A stretch of 64,000 nt of DNA, from contig CAUJNA010000486.1 in NCBI GenBank assembly GCA_963377175.1, positions 43,501 through 107,500 of the forward strand, in the 5' to 3' direction. The translations under genes were made by a program, and so were the position numbers. The stretch comes from Effrenium voratum (Eukaryota; Sar; Dinophyceae; Suessiales; Symbiodiniaceae). The notes under the pieces are model-generated. The model made no database searches, was not told the origin of the DNA, and saw only the letters and a program-made list of their open reading frames with translations. Of the stretch, positions 36,189-46,189 are shown one piece after another (position 1 is the first letter of the stretch; each line of letters begins with the position of its first letter).

Positions 36189-38063
36189 GTTGAGCTCCCT
36201 CGTTTTAACGCCGCAGATCTCTCGGACTTTGAAGACCGCTTTTTGAACAGCCGAATCAACAACAATATTGAGAGGCCGTTTGAGGAAAGAGAGGCGGTTG
36301 TGAAGAGAGTTTTAGAGGAGATAGAGCTGATCCAGAGTTTGGAGACCAACAAGCCGACGGTCTTGGCCTTGTGGAGCCCACGGGGCACCGGCAAGACATC
36401 GCTCATCCGTCATTTGGCGAAGGTCTCGAACTTTTCCGAAAGTCGACAGTGCGGGCGGCTCTTGGTTGTTGATGCGTTGACGATTCCGCCAACGCTGCTG
36501 CGCAAAGATCCTGACTTGCTGGTTTCTGCCATCATCTTGTGGCACCTTTGCCAGATCTTCGATGGCTACTCTGTGGAGGTGAGCCAAGGGCCACCCATTG
36601 GTTTCCAGACGACGAGGTTCAGCGATTTGGTCAACATATTGGAATCCAGCCGATCATCGCCAGCTGTCAACAGCTTTGAGGCTTGGGTTCGCTTACGTTG
36701 CAGAATCAAGGAAGCTGTTTTCGAGCAGTGGCTTCTGGTGACGGCTGCAGCCTTCAATGCAACACCAGCCTGCCCTTGCTTACTGTTCCTCGATCAGGCA
36801 GAGCTGCTTGTGAACAGCACGGTCGATGGACTGAGTAAAATGGGTGGACAGAAATCGGCTTTCACCGAACTATTGAGCCGATTCCCGCAGAGGATGGGCA
36901 TGTTTTCCGCAGGCACAGTCAATGTCCTGCAAGATAGGCCATCCGAGGAGTACACCATGCTGGAGGTCCAGGAAGCTCCAGCTCTAGCGCCATTGTCACT
37001 GCAAGCTGCCAGACGAGCCATGAAAGGCTGGAGGGGTACGCAGTACCAGGAGGAGGAATTCAACAAAATTCACCTCTTCTCTGCCGGGGTACCCCGGCTT
37101 TTGGAGGCGGCTTTCCAGACCAGGGGTGAGTTGGCATCAACTGCTCAGGTTGCACTCAACGCCATGTCGAATGAGTTCGAAAGCTCGTACGCGGATGCAG
37201 CGCCTTATTTCGCTGAGCCCAAAGTGGCTTTGTCGTTGGTTCTTTGCTCGGCGGTTCGATGGCCTGCAGAAGGCCACCAGCTTGTGCCCGGAACCTCAGT
37301 GAGGTGGTCAGACATCTTCAGGGCCGGAGCAGCATTTCCAAACAACAAGTCCGTACTGGTTCCACGGCTGTGGTGGTGTAAGGATACCAATATCAAAGAC
37401 GCCCTCCAAAACGACTTGAAACAGCTGAACATTTCGTTGGAAGGGCTCCTGCCAGACTTGCTGGAACTGTTGAAAGGGCAGGAAAGGGGCGCTACAGAGA
37501 GGGGGCCGCTGTGGGAAGGCCTGGTGGCCAATTCCCTGGCTGTTCGCTTCCGCCTTCACTGCGTAGCAAGAAATCTCAGTCCTGAAGTCACCTGGGTCCC
37601 GTTTTCGGAGATCTACCCTACGGAGGATCCACATTTGCGAGCTGTTTTGGAGCCGTTCGAAGTTTGCTGGAGTGATGGTGTGGAATATCCAAGCGGCCAA
37701 GGCAATGAAGCAACTGTCATGAGTGACGTTGGGAAGGCCATCAAGTCCAACCGGAATTTTGCAACGGCTCACCACGACCTTTTGATCCCTGTGAGACGCA
37801 AGGCAACTGGTAAGCTCGAGTTCATTGCTGCGCAATGTCGTTATGGAAAGAAAAAGGATGCAGGCGGCCTGAAGTTGCAGGACAAGGCAAAGAAGGACAA
37901 CTTTGAGGACATGCAAAATGTGTTGCTGCAGATTTGCAGTGAGTCTGAAGGCTGGCGGTCCTTTACAAACGAGACATGGGCCAGACGTCAGGAGGAGAAG
38001 AAATACTCTCTCATGAGTTGCGAGACTATCATTGCGCAGCTGGACGTGCTGAAACTTTTGTGA
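36189..38063 (+). CDS. P-loop NTPase with C-terminal REase-fold domain (Crinkler/RHS-like), copy A
   Basis: Residues are counted from codon 36132, but there is no ATG and the true exon probably starts after CCGCGCAG at 36188. Walker A is SPRGTGKTS (82-90), Walker B CPCLLFLDQAE (214-224), and a sensor-like strand FSAGTVNVL lies at 258-266. The C-terminal 180 residues have a PD-(D/E)xK-like order: WEGLVANSLA (Glu462), AHHDLLIPV (Asp549), LEFIAAQCRYGKK (Gln568, Arg570). An NTPase plus REase-fold pair is the layout of Crinkler effectors and trypanosome retrotransposon hot spot proteins. The usual Lys of the last motif is Arg, so nuclease activity is uncertain. It ends at 38063; the paralogue is at 47313-49091. 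Confidence 0.65.
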   Translation, partial: VELPRFNAADLSDFEDRFLNSRINNNIERPFEEREAVVKRVLEEIELIQSLETNKPTVLALWSPRGTGKTSLIRHLAKVSNFSESRQCGRLLVVDALTIPPTLLRKDPDLLVSAIILWHLCQIFDGYSVEVSQGPPIGFQTTRFSDLVNILESSRSSPAVNSFEAWVRLRCRIKEAVFEQWLLVTAAAFNATPACPCLLFLDQAELLVNSTVDGLSKMGGQKSAFTELLSRFPQRMGMFSAGTVNVLQDRPSEEYTMLEVQEAPALAPLSLQAARRAMKGWRGTQYQEEEFNKIHLFSAGVPRLLEAAFQTRGELASTAQVALNAMSNEFESSYADAAPYFAEPKVALSLVLCSAVRWPAEGHQLVPGTSVRWSDIFRAGAAFPNNKSVLVPRLWWCKDTNIKDALQNDLKQLNISLEGLLPDLLELLKGQERGATERGPLWEGLVANSLAVRFRLHCVARNLSPEVTWVPFSEIYPTEDPHLRAVLEPFEVCWSDGVEYPSGQGNEATVMSDVGKAIKSNRNFATAHHDLLIPVRRKATGKLEFIAAQCRYGKKKDAGGLKLQDKAKKDNFEDMQNVLLQICSESEGWRSFTNETWARRQEEKKYSLMSCETIIAQLDVLKLL

Positions 38064-38255
38064 GTGTAAAAAAAAACGCGCTAGCAGGCTGGAGCACATG
38101 TTCCATGGGTGTCAGGCTTGCATCCACAAATTGAATGGCCGTTTTGGGCGGGGTCCAGGGATCGCTCTAAGGTCGAGATTCGCAAAATCGTGTTGGGCTA
38201 AAAGTTCTCTCCACAAGCTAAGGCATGTTGCTTCCGTCAGGTCTGCTCAAGAAAG

Positions 38256-39197
38256 TCAGCGGCCCGAATCGCTTCTGGGCCGCCTGGGCCCCAGGAAGTC
38301 GTCCAGCTGCCTCACCGCAGCCGGTCTGCCCCGCCTCGTCAGTCGGCCCGCCGCGTTGCCGCTGCCCTGGGGCGCCGGCAGGGCAACGCCAGCTTCAGCA
38401 GGGTCTCCCGGCCTTCGGTGCTCCGGACGGTCATGGAGTCCACGGCCCGCAGCTGCTGCACGTTGCCGTACTGTGGGTTGAAGCTCCACGCCGCATTCGT
38501 TGGTGCTCGGACAGCCCCACATCCTCGACTGCCTTGATGCGCCGGTCCGTGAGGTCCTTGTTGTGCTGAAATTTGTCGGCGTTGTCCTGCAGCAGCCGGA
38601 ACTCGGTGGCCGGCTGCTTCTCCACGTCCTCGGGCGCGTCGTATACCGTCTCGTGGAGCGCACGTTGTAGGCCGACGGCCGGCTTGAAGTGGTCGCTCCA
38701 CCGGCCGCCTCTGCGGGCCACCCTTGTAGCCAGGTCCTTCTTCAGCGTCTGGATGCCCCGGTCCACCACGGCCGTGGCGTTGCAATCCTCAGGGCGCTTC
38801 GTGCGGTGCACGCCGCCGGCAGGTCCCGGTCCAGCGTGGAGAACTCGTTGCCCAGGTCGGTCGTGACCACGAAGTTCTTGTCGTCCCCCACCAGCTCCTG
38901 CGTGGCACGCTTGGTGGCCTGGCCGACCGTCTCGGCGTTCTTGTTGTAGACGGGTGAAGACGTTCATGACCGCCAGGCCGTACTTCGTCTTCCCCCGCGT
39001 ATTCTGGCTGAAGTCGATGAGGTCCGCCTGCAGCCGGTCGTTCGGCCCCTCCGCAGCCGACTTCCCAGCGCCCGTGTTCAGCGCCTCAAAGGCCATGGCC
39101 TGCGTCACGTCGAGGTCTCGCTGCCTCGCAAGTCGGTACAGCATCCGTGGGTCCCGCACGTTGAAGTCGTCGGCCAGATCTCTCAGCGCCTCCATGT
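38256..39197 (-). pseudogene. retroviral-type (rve) integrase of Polinton-like element, frameshifted
   Basis: The gene starts at ATG 39197 (MEALRDLADDFNVRDPRMLY), directly abutting the stop of the preceding frame. The catalytic core shows LQADLIDFSQNTRGKTKYGL (first Asp). After a frameshift near 38950 it continues as TTDLGNEFSTLDRDLPA (second Asp) and, back in frame, TAVVDRGIQTLKKDLATRVA, where the expected catalytic Glu position is Asp. The C-terminal part (LLQDNADKFQHNKDLTDRRI) is frame-broken near 38540. Such integrases insert Polintons. A shorter copy of the same C-terminal half is at 49310-49763. Confidence 0.65.
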
Positions 39198-39740
39198 TTA
39201 CTTGTTCTTCGGCCCTCGCTGGGCCTGCCAGGCTTCCACCTCGTCCAGCCTGGCCTGGAAGCCCTGGCGCACCCCCACAGCACGCTGGTGAGGTGCGAGT
39301 AGTCGGGTGACCGTCTCGGCGCCGTCGCTCCACCGGGCGGTCCGCGTCAGGTTCTTCCACTTCGTTCCTGCGGAGTCGAAGAGCTGCTGGAGCTCCCCCA
39401 GGTCGGCCTCGGCCATCTCCGTCTTCACCCGGCTGTCCGGCAAGTTGGTGAAGCTCGTGTTGCAGACCACGTTGCCCGTGTTGCCGGCTATCACCAGGCA
39501 GCCGGGTTCCTCTGGTTTGTGTGAGGGACGCTGCGTCGAGAGGCTCTTCGTCTGGACCAGCGCCTCGTCGTTGATCATGATGAGCTCGCACTGGTGCGCC
39601 CCGCCGTCCCGCTCCAGGAAGACCCGCGCGCTCTGGTTGCCCAGCCGGGCCGCGGTTGGATGCCGCGCTGTTGTTGGAAATCTGCACCTTGCTCCAGCCC
39701 GCCCAGTTCTTCGTCAAAGTGAGGTCGTCCGCGAAGTCGG
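39198..39740 (-). pseudogene. C-terminal part of fiber-like/attachment protein, frameshifted
   Basis: Best reading is LTLTKNWAGWSKVQISNNSA, then (after a shift) MINDEALVQTKSLSTQRPSH, GCLVIAGNTGNVVCNTSFTN and an Arg/Glu-rich end GFQARLDEVEAWQAQRGPKN before the stop at 39198. Trp/Gly/Asn-rich beta pattern suits the head of a trimeric fiber. In the 49.8-51.4 kb copy a fiber-like gene lies directly before the same integrase, which supports this reading. The 5' part is cut off by GGTGAC repeat copy B. Confidence 0.35.
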
Positions 39741-39742
39741 AG

Positions 39743-40096
39743 GCGCTTTTTCGACCCAAAAAGGTAGCGGTGACATAGCGGTGACAAACGGTGACAAACG
39801 GTGACAAGCTCGGCAGGAGGGATCTTGGCAGCTTTTTCGGGCCGAAGACGGAAATCAAGAGGAGCGTACGAGCCTGTTTTCGGCCAAAAACAAGCAAATC
39901 GGGAGGCAGAGGCCCCTTACTTGTCGTCTGACAGAAAAGAACGAGCTTTTCGGGAATTCGGGAAGTTGGCCGTTTTGAGCACTTTTTCGGCCCAAAAGGG
40001 GAGCGGTGACATTGCGAAATTTGGCTGTTTTGGCGGCTTTTTCGAGCCAAAAACGAAAATTAATTAGGTAGTATAGGCCTATGTTCCTTACTACTG
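39743..40096. repeat. GGTGAC-rich dispersed repeat, copy B
   Basis: Begins GGCGCTTTTTCGACCCAAAA, contains five GGTGAC steps, GCTCGGCAGG and the CCGAAGACGG block, and ends AAATTAATTAGG, AGTATAGGCC, ATGTTCCTTACTACTGC. The following base is the interior of a viral minor virion gene, so the repeat end is sharp. It separates fiber-like and minor virion sequences. Confidence 0.85.
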
Positions 40097-40905
40097 CCCG
40101 CGCTTTGAGCACTTGCCCCTGGACCAGCCGGACCGCAAGGCCACCTCGTTCGTCACGAGCCACTTCTGCCTTTGCAGCTGCAGGCAATTCCCGAGGACGG
40201 CTTCCGCACTCCCGGCTGGCCCGGATCTACCAGGGCGGGGGAAACCGCATCGTCGAGGACTCGAGGCCGGCGCCCACGGACCGTCGGACCTGGTGAGCGC
40301 AGGAGCAGCAGGAGCGGGTCCTCCTCCGCGGGCCGCAAGCCAACGTCCACAAGGGCCGCTCGCAAGCCAACGTCGTCCTCCCTGTCAAGGGCGCCGGAGA
40401 GGAACTTCTTGGTCCCCCAGGACGCAGCTGAGTACGTGCGCCTGAATGTGCTGCTTCGCGGGGCGCAGCCGCAGCTGTCTCCGCAGATCATAGGTCGACC
40501 CGACGACGTTGAGCGCCTCCTGGACGAGGCGGGGCAGCGTGCGCAGCAGCGCAGGCCGTCGAGGAGACGGCAGCCGTGGCTGCGGAGGAGGGAGAGGTTG
40601 ATGTTGCCTTCGGGCACCTGGGAGGCCTGGCCGAGGGAGCAGCAGCCCTCGCACCCACGGTGGGCGAGGTTGGCTGGCGCAGCTGGAGTTGGCGCAGCGG
40701 CAGCGGCGGGACTGGTCGTGGGGCTTGCGGGCGGCGCAGCCTACGGCCTCGCCCGGGGCACGGGCTGGGTGCTGGAGAACACGCTCTTCCGGCCTCAGCA
40801 GGGCAGTGAGGACGCAGGCAGGACGTCCGGCGCCAACGGAATGAACGACGCCACGCAGCCTCAGCACTTCACGCCGCGCGCCGGCAGCAGCACGTCCGGC
40901 AGCCC
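40097..40905 (+). pseudogene. minor virion protein, copy 2, frameshifted
   Basis: The first part, PLDQPDRKATSFVTSHF, matches residues about 34-50 of the gene at 13003-11883. After a shift it reads LQAIPEDGFRTPG, then QDAAEYVRLNVLLRGAQPQL, and the hydrophobic glycine-rich stretch GLVVGLAGGAAYGLARGTGW and ENTLFRPQQGSEDAG. At least two frameshifts separate these. The N-terminus is lost at the GGTGAC repeat, and the end is fused by deletion to the capsid fragment that follows. Confidence 0.6.
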
Positions 40906-40917
40906 CGCAAGCCCCGC

Positions 40918-41407
40918 AAGCACCGACTTCGAGATCCAGAACGTCCGAGTTCTGGCCTCCCAGGTTGTTTTAGACTCGGCGCTGGTCGAGTCCTTCAACC
41001 GGGTGCTCCTCTCAGCAGCAGTCCAGCGTCCCGACGGGCGTGGCGGAGCACAACGTCACCGTGGCACGCGCCTTCACGAAACTGATGGGCGACCTTCTGG
41101 GACAACGACGCGGGCTCGAAGATCCACCCGGGACGTGGCCCCCATCGGCGCAGCGAGGCAGGAGGACGGGAGATGCAGCTGGGCAGCCTGTACCCGCGCA
41201 ACCCCATGTGAAGGGAGCCTCGGAGCACTTCCACTTCCTCTCAGTCCTTGCGGGGACGTACGACGACACGGTGCAACATCGACATCGGCTGTGTGGGCTA
41301 CCTGCGCCACAGCTTCATTGCCGGCTTCCCGACCGAGCGCGTGCCCAAGATGCCCCTGAGTGGCGTCAGCGCCCGTTCGGGCTCGGTTCACCTTGAAGGG
41401 ACTTGAC
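40918..41407 (+). pseudogene. major capsid protein, copy 2, C-terminal half, frameshifted
   Basis: The frame picks up at STDFEIQNVRVLASQVVLDS, identical to the middle of the capsid protein in copy 1. It then runs through several shifted pieces (VAEHNVTVARAFTKLMGD, ASEHFHFLSVLAGTYDDTVQ) to the C-terminal region. It ends near 41407, where the helicase frame starts on the other strand. The N-terminal half and the end of the preceding gene were removed together by one deletion. Confidence 0.6.
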
Positions 41408-44400
41408 GGCACCCCGCTCCGATGAGCCTCAGCCCCGGCCACACGCGCATGGGTTGCGACTTGTTTTGTTCCGCGGGGTCCGGGCCTTCCTCTGGCTCCA
41501 CGAGCTGCGCGTCCGCCGGGGCCAGCCGGCGGTTCGCGTCCGCGTTGATCGCCATCTGCTGGGCATGGCTGATCGTGAGAGTGGTGTCCGGCACGCCTGG
41601 CTTGCGCGGAAAGCGCGCAAGCCGTCGCGCCGTCTGCAAAGCTTCCTGCAGGGGCATTTGGTCCACGCGTAGGCTCCGCATGAGGTCGAAGATGCGCGCG
41701 TCGCTGCGCTTGTTCTCCGTCAGCTCGTGCCGCCAGCCGCCCGCAAGGTCCAGCATCAGCTGGCTGTGTCGCAGTGGCTTGTCGACGGGCGTGCCGGCCC
41801 AGGTGTCCAGCACGGCCGGGAGCTGCCGGAAGTCGCCCACCAGCAGAAACCGCACGTCGTGGTTCAGGGACACGCGCGCGATGTCCGCCCGCAAACCCGT
41901 GTCGAGCTGCGTGACCTCTTCCACCAGCAGCCAGTCCAGGCGCTGGCCCCCCGCACGTACTTGCGCACCCAGTGGTCGGCCGTCTTCGCGCCGGCGCCCA
42001 GGTTCTGCACGGCGCTGTGGGTCTTGCTGATGAGGTGCACTACCTCGCCGCGCTCCCGCAGCTTGGTCACGATGATCCGCGCCAGGTGCGTCTTGCGTGT
42101 GCCGGGCAGCCCGGTCAGCAGGAGCGGCCGGCCAGGCAGTGCGCCACGGGGTCGGCCACGTCCGTCCAGCCGGCGCTCCGCCTGCGTGCAGGGCGGCGCG
42201 TGCTTGCCTCGCAGCGGCTTCCGCGTCTCCTTGGCGGAATTTGGGCTTGCCATCTGGGTACGTGTTGTGGACGAGCCGCTCCAGGTTGTCTCGGAACTTG
42301 CGCGGCATGCCCTGCAGCGCCACGCAGTCCGTTTTCACCTGCTTGATGCACTTTGGTGGGAGCCTCAGTTCTCGTTGGATGCGTGCCACGAAGCCGAGCA
42401 CGCAGTCGTGGATGGGGCGCAGCGTCCCGTTGTTGTGGATTGAGCGGGTGGTGATGAAGTCCCACACGTACCCGCCTTCGCCGACGTAGAATACCTGCTT
42501 GGTGTCGGCCCCGTCGCGTCCAGCTCGTTGCTGCTGCGCAGCGTGTGCGCCTTGTTGCTGTCGTGTGCCATGAGCCCGATCATCGAGTTCACTGCGAGCT
42601 TTGCCATATGTTCTTCGCCCTCGGGCCAGGCCTGCTCCATGACGTCCAGCGCCGGCGCCAGGCACTCCGCGGTGACGTGGCTAGCCGCGTCCATCGTGTG
42701 GAGCACGTCGGACCACCGCGCCACGCCGCTGCACAGCATGTGTTCCACCGAGACCTTCGGGTACCAGCCCGGCCCCACGTAGGGCAGCAGCGTCACGGGG
42801 GCATCGCGTCCCCGATTTTGCAGGTCCGCAAACGAGAGGTCTGCGAGGTGCCCGGGCCGCGCCGGCTCGATGTTGTCGGCCGGGCAGAAGATGGGCAGCG
42901 GGAGCGGTGCGTTGGCCAGCCCGTTCCTGCGGCAGCGCGCCACGTCCACGCCTTCGGGCGGTCCGCTGCCCGGGGCCCGCGCCTGGAACACTAACGGAGG
43001 CTGCTTGAAAAAGCGTACATACGCGTCGTAGACCGAGCGCGTGAACCGTGACTCCAGCGACGTGGGCTGCGTGCTTTCGGTCTGGGTCTTTCTGGTGACA
43101 CTCGAAGCAGAGCGCCTGGAAGCGCTGCTGCTGCCCGGCGAAGGCCTGCCGCACCGGCACGATGTGGTCGAACTCCGCGCACCGGCGCCGATCGGCTGCC
43201 CGCAGGCGGCACGCTTGCCTCCCTGCTCGGCCAGCAGCAGCTTCTTCTGCCGCTGGCTCGGGGTGATCCTCGGCGCCTTGACCAGCGTGGAGAAAGCCTC
43301 GAAGCTCAGCGGCTGGCCTCTGTCCGCGGTAGTCCAGCCCCAGCCCCTTGGCCCATGCCTGCAGCAGCTCCCAGTCCTCGGGCAGCTCACGGATCACGCA
43401 CTGCCCGCCCTTGGCGCGCAGCTTCAGGCTCGAGAACTGCGCGAGCGAGCGGAGCGTGACCTGCGGGTTGTGCTCCGCGAGCAGCAGCTGCCGCCTCGTC
43501 TCCCGTAGGTCCGTCGTGTGGAAGTGACCTGGCTTGATCTCGCCCTGCCACGGGCTCCAGTCCTCCAGCGGCGGCACGGTCTGCTTCGGGTCGCGCCGGT
43601 ACACGACCAGCGCGCAGCCCATCTGCTCCAGCACCGGCCGGGCGTTCCGGTAGAAGAAGGCGTGCCCGTCGTAGTAGGTGAACACCACGGTCTTGGTGTC
43701 CCGTTGCGCGGGCTCGAAGCGGTCCAGGGGCTCGCCATGTTGGAGATGAGGACCATGGGCGCGTTGCGCCACGCGCAGACGGCTCGTATCTCCACCGGCG
43801 AGATGCCGCGCGCGCGCCAGTCGTGCTTTGCAAGGGCGTCGAAGTCTCCGCAGACCTCCTCGAAGGGCGCGCCAGGAGTTGAGCCAGCTGCGCATTCCAG
43901 GATACTGTTGAAGCACGGCAGCTGGTACGACACGCGGCGCAGGCCTCGCAGCCTCTGCCGCAGGATGGTTTCTACGTGTACGCGGCTGTTCCGGTATTGC
44001 GTCGTCTCCGAGGACACCACCCACTCCCCTTCCGGGTCGTAGAAGTACGTCTCGTCGCTGAGTTCCATGATGGGCGCCCTGCCGGCGGCGCGGTCCTCGT
44101 CCCCCGCGGTTATCAGCCGCAGCGTCTCCTGCTTGACGTTTTGCAGTTTTTGCTGCTCCGACAGCCTGTCGGGCTGCCGGCTGGCCTCTCCACCCAGGAC
44201 ATTTGCGGGGAGCCAGTCCCTGCGCTCGTAAGCCCGGCCCGCGTTTTTGCCGGCCCGCGCACCCCTCTGATGACCACTGGGATGTGTGCTACGTGCTGCG
44301 AGTACTTGTTCTTGAAGAGCCTCCCTAGGTTCGTCAGCTGGTAGTCCTCCCGCAGCCGCCGCACTAGGCCCCGCTGCCCGTTCTGCAACACACGTAGTCG

Positions 44401-44470
44401 GCCGCGCCCTCCCTGACCAGCGACTGCCTTGATTCGAAGGTCCTCGACTCTGGCTGCCGCCCGAGCATGC
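41400..44470 (-). pseudogene. DNA polymerase B with HNH-like insert, continuous with Pif1/RecD-like helicase; frameshifted, truncated
   Basis: From the 5' end: GLVRRLREDYQLTNLGRLFK, then HDWRARGISPVEIRAVCAWR and VVFTYYDGHAFFYRNARPVL. Next comes an HNH-like zinc site (CAACG, EFDHIVPVRQ, ALCFECHQK; 43090-43225) and polymerase motif B KLAVNSMIGLM (42570-42607). Motif C-like sequence IKQVKTDCVALQG (42310-42350) has Lys where the first Asp of DTDS is usual. Without any stop between them the same unit runs into helicase motifs: GLPGTRKTH (Walker A with Gly to Arg), DWLLVEEVTQLD, FLLVGDFRQLPAV (typical of Pif1/RecD) and LTENKRSD. It breaks off at MRVWPGLRLIGA, before the last helicase motifs, against the capsid fragment. 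Several frameshifts are present. Confidence 0.65.
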
Positions 44471-45756
44471 TAAAGTAGTTTTCGGCCCTGGTAACGCTCC
44501 CGTCCGCGCGCTAGAGCACCCACCCAAACCAAACCCCACCCAACCCCCCCCCCCCCAAACCACCCCCAACCCCCAACCCCCCCCAAGTGCACCCTCCCCC
44601 AATGCATCCTCCCGCCAAGTGCATCCCCTGCCCCAAGTCTACCCCAAGTGCGTGCATCCTCACTCAAGTGCGTCCCTGCCCCGAATATCCCTGCCCCAAG
44701 TGCCCCAAGTGTGCCCCCCTGCCCCAAGTGTGCCCCCCGCCCCAAGTGCGCGGGTGGCAGGGTTGAGAACCGGCGAGCACATGGCTGCCCTTCACATGGC
44801 TGAACTGGACGCTGGCCAAGAGGCCCCAAAAACAAAGCGGAGTCCGTGGCTGCGCCTCAGAGGGCTGGTTTGGCCAAGTGGACCTTCCGGGATCTGTGTG
44901 TGAACAAATCTGGGGGGACCCAGGGACTTTGAGAGCTCAAGGGAATCGGGAATCGGGGGGTGGATCCGGGAGGGTAGGGGACTTGGGGGACTTGGGGCAC
45001 CCAGGCGACTCTGGTGGAGGGAGCCTAAGCAACTGGGGATCGTGGCGCCCTTTGCTTGCAACCCATCCATGAGACGCTTGGGGCCCTAGGCCTGTGAGGC
45101 TTGCTTGAAGACTTTCGGGACGTGGTGGAGCCGAAGTCAGCCTCCTTCAAGACCTTGTGAGTGAAGAGCTTCCAACAAACCTGTTGCCAGGCCGAAGCCC
45201 AAACATCTTCCCGGGGCGTGGTTGGCGAGTGACGAGCTTCATGCATCCAGGGGGCAGAGGAGCTGGGAAACATTGCGCTTGCGGTGGTTTCGGATTTGAC
45301 GGATCAGCGCCCGCCATGCGAAATGTGTGAAAACATTTTTCTTGTAGCCTGGCCCAAAGAAGCGCTCAGAAGCAGCGCTGCCGACGGTCCACGCACACAG
45401 TGCAAAGTCGCGCTTTTAAATCCACATCGTATCGCAAACTAGTCACGAGGGAAACACTGCGCAGCCATGGGCGTGGAGACGACGAAGGGCAGGAGGAGCC
45501 GAGGCTGGTCAGCTTCAACTCGTGCTTGTTAGGACTCGTTGTCGTCAGGTGTTCGCTCCCGCATTCTCCTGACTGCAATCTCGTGGCTTTTCTTGCACAC
45601 GGCCAAGACCTCGGCAGCATTGTTCCAGTGCTTTGGTTTGCTGGTTGTGGCCCCAGGTACATCTCTTCACCATCCCTCACGGGCGGATTTCACCGAGTCG
45701 CCCGGGCTGGAAGGACACTAGATTCCTGGCATCTTGGCTGTTTTGTGTGGTGCCGC
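44471..45756. other. C-rich low-complexity DNA and intergenic
   Basis: 44520-44780 is dominated by runs of C and by CCCCAAGTGC(A/G) words, giving Gly/Trp-rich frames on the minus strand that are not genes. 44790-45756 has short open frames on both strands without recognisable domains. It lies between the viral polymerase fragment and the second segmental duplication. Confidence 0.6.
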
Positions 45757-45989
45757 CAGGATTCTTGCGGGCCACAGGTCCAGATCCCGGTGTCGCTGTG
45801 ATGTTTTTCTGCTTGGATTTTCAGCTCTTGAGGTGACACGCTGGCACCCTGGGCGTGGCGGAGTTGCTTTGCGCGCCAGCCCGCAGGACGCTCCAATCAC
45901 CAGTTGTACATTTGGCCAGTCGCAATCGCGCCAGGACAGCGACGCGGAGGCCGGGGGGCTCGCGCGCGCCAGGCTCGGTTGTTGGTGGG

Positions 45990-46189
45990 CGCTGGCAGGA
46001 CTGCCGCGAGGAGGTGGAGGGCTTCTGTCGAACTGGGTCGAAGCCGTACTGCTGGATGCTGGGTTTGAAGCAGACGACATCACCGAAGTCACCCCCATTC
46101 TGCTGAAGCAGAAGGTGATCGGAGCGGCCCTACTGCAGCTGACACTGGAAGAGCTGATGCAGGATGGCGTTCCGCGTGGCCTGCCCTGA
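45990..46189 (+). CDS. SAM-like domain exon, copy B
   Basis: The frame reads LSNWVEAVLLDAGFEADDIT, EVTPILLKQKVIGAALLQLT, LEELMQDGVPRG. It aligns with the exon at 34660-34986 and keeps the GxxLLxLTxExMxxDGxxRG signature of the SAM fold. The ORF stops at 46189 in the sequence CTGATCAACATCC, where copy A has intron, so the exon probably ends a few bases earlier. Confidence 0.45.

Larger units (their letters stand above)
34445..38640. repeat. segmental duplication, copy A
   Basis: This block matches 45757-49690: the CACAGG(G/T)CCAGATC leader, the SAM-like exon, an intron with CTGATCAACATCCACAGAACC elements, the NTPase exon, and the integrase remnant after it. Identity is high over the 3' half of the NTPase gene and lower elsewhere, and copy B lacks an N-terminal stretch of the NTPase. 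The duplicated unit therefore joined host gene and viral integrase before it was copied. Confidence 0.8.

Noticed and set aside
43424..44602. Glycine/tryptophan-rich N-terminus of the polymerase (MGEGALGGGWGLG...)
   Set aside because: It is the translation of the C-rich low-complexity run at 44520-44600 and not protein-like.
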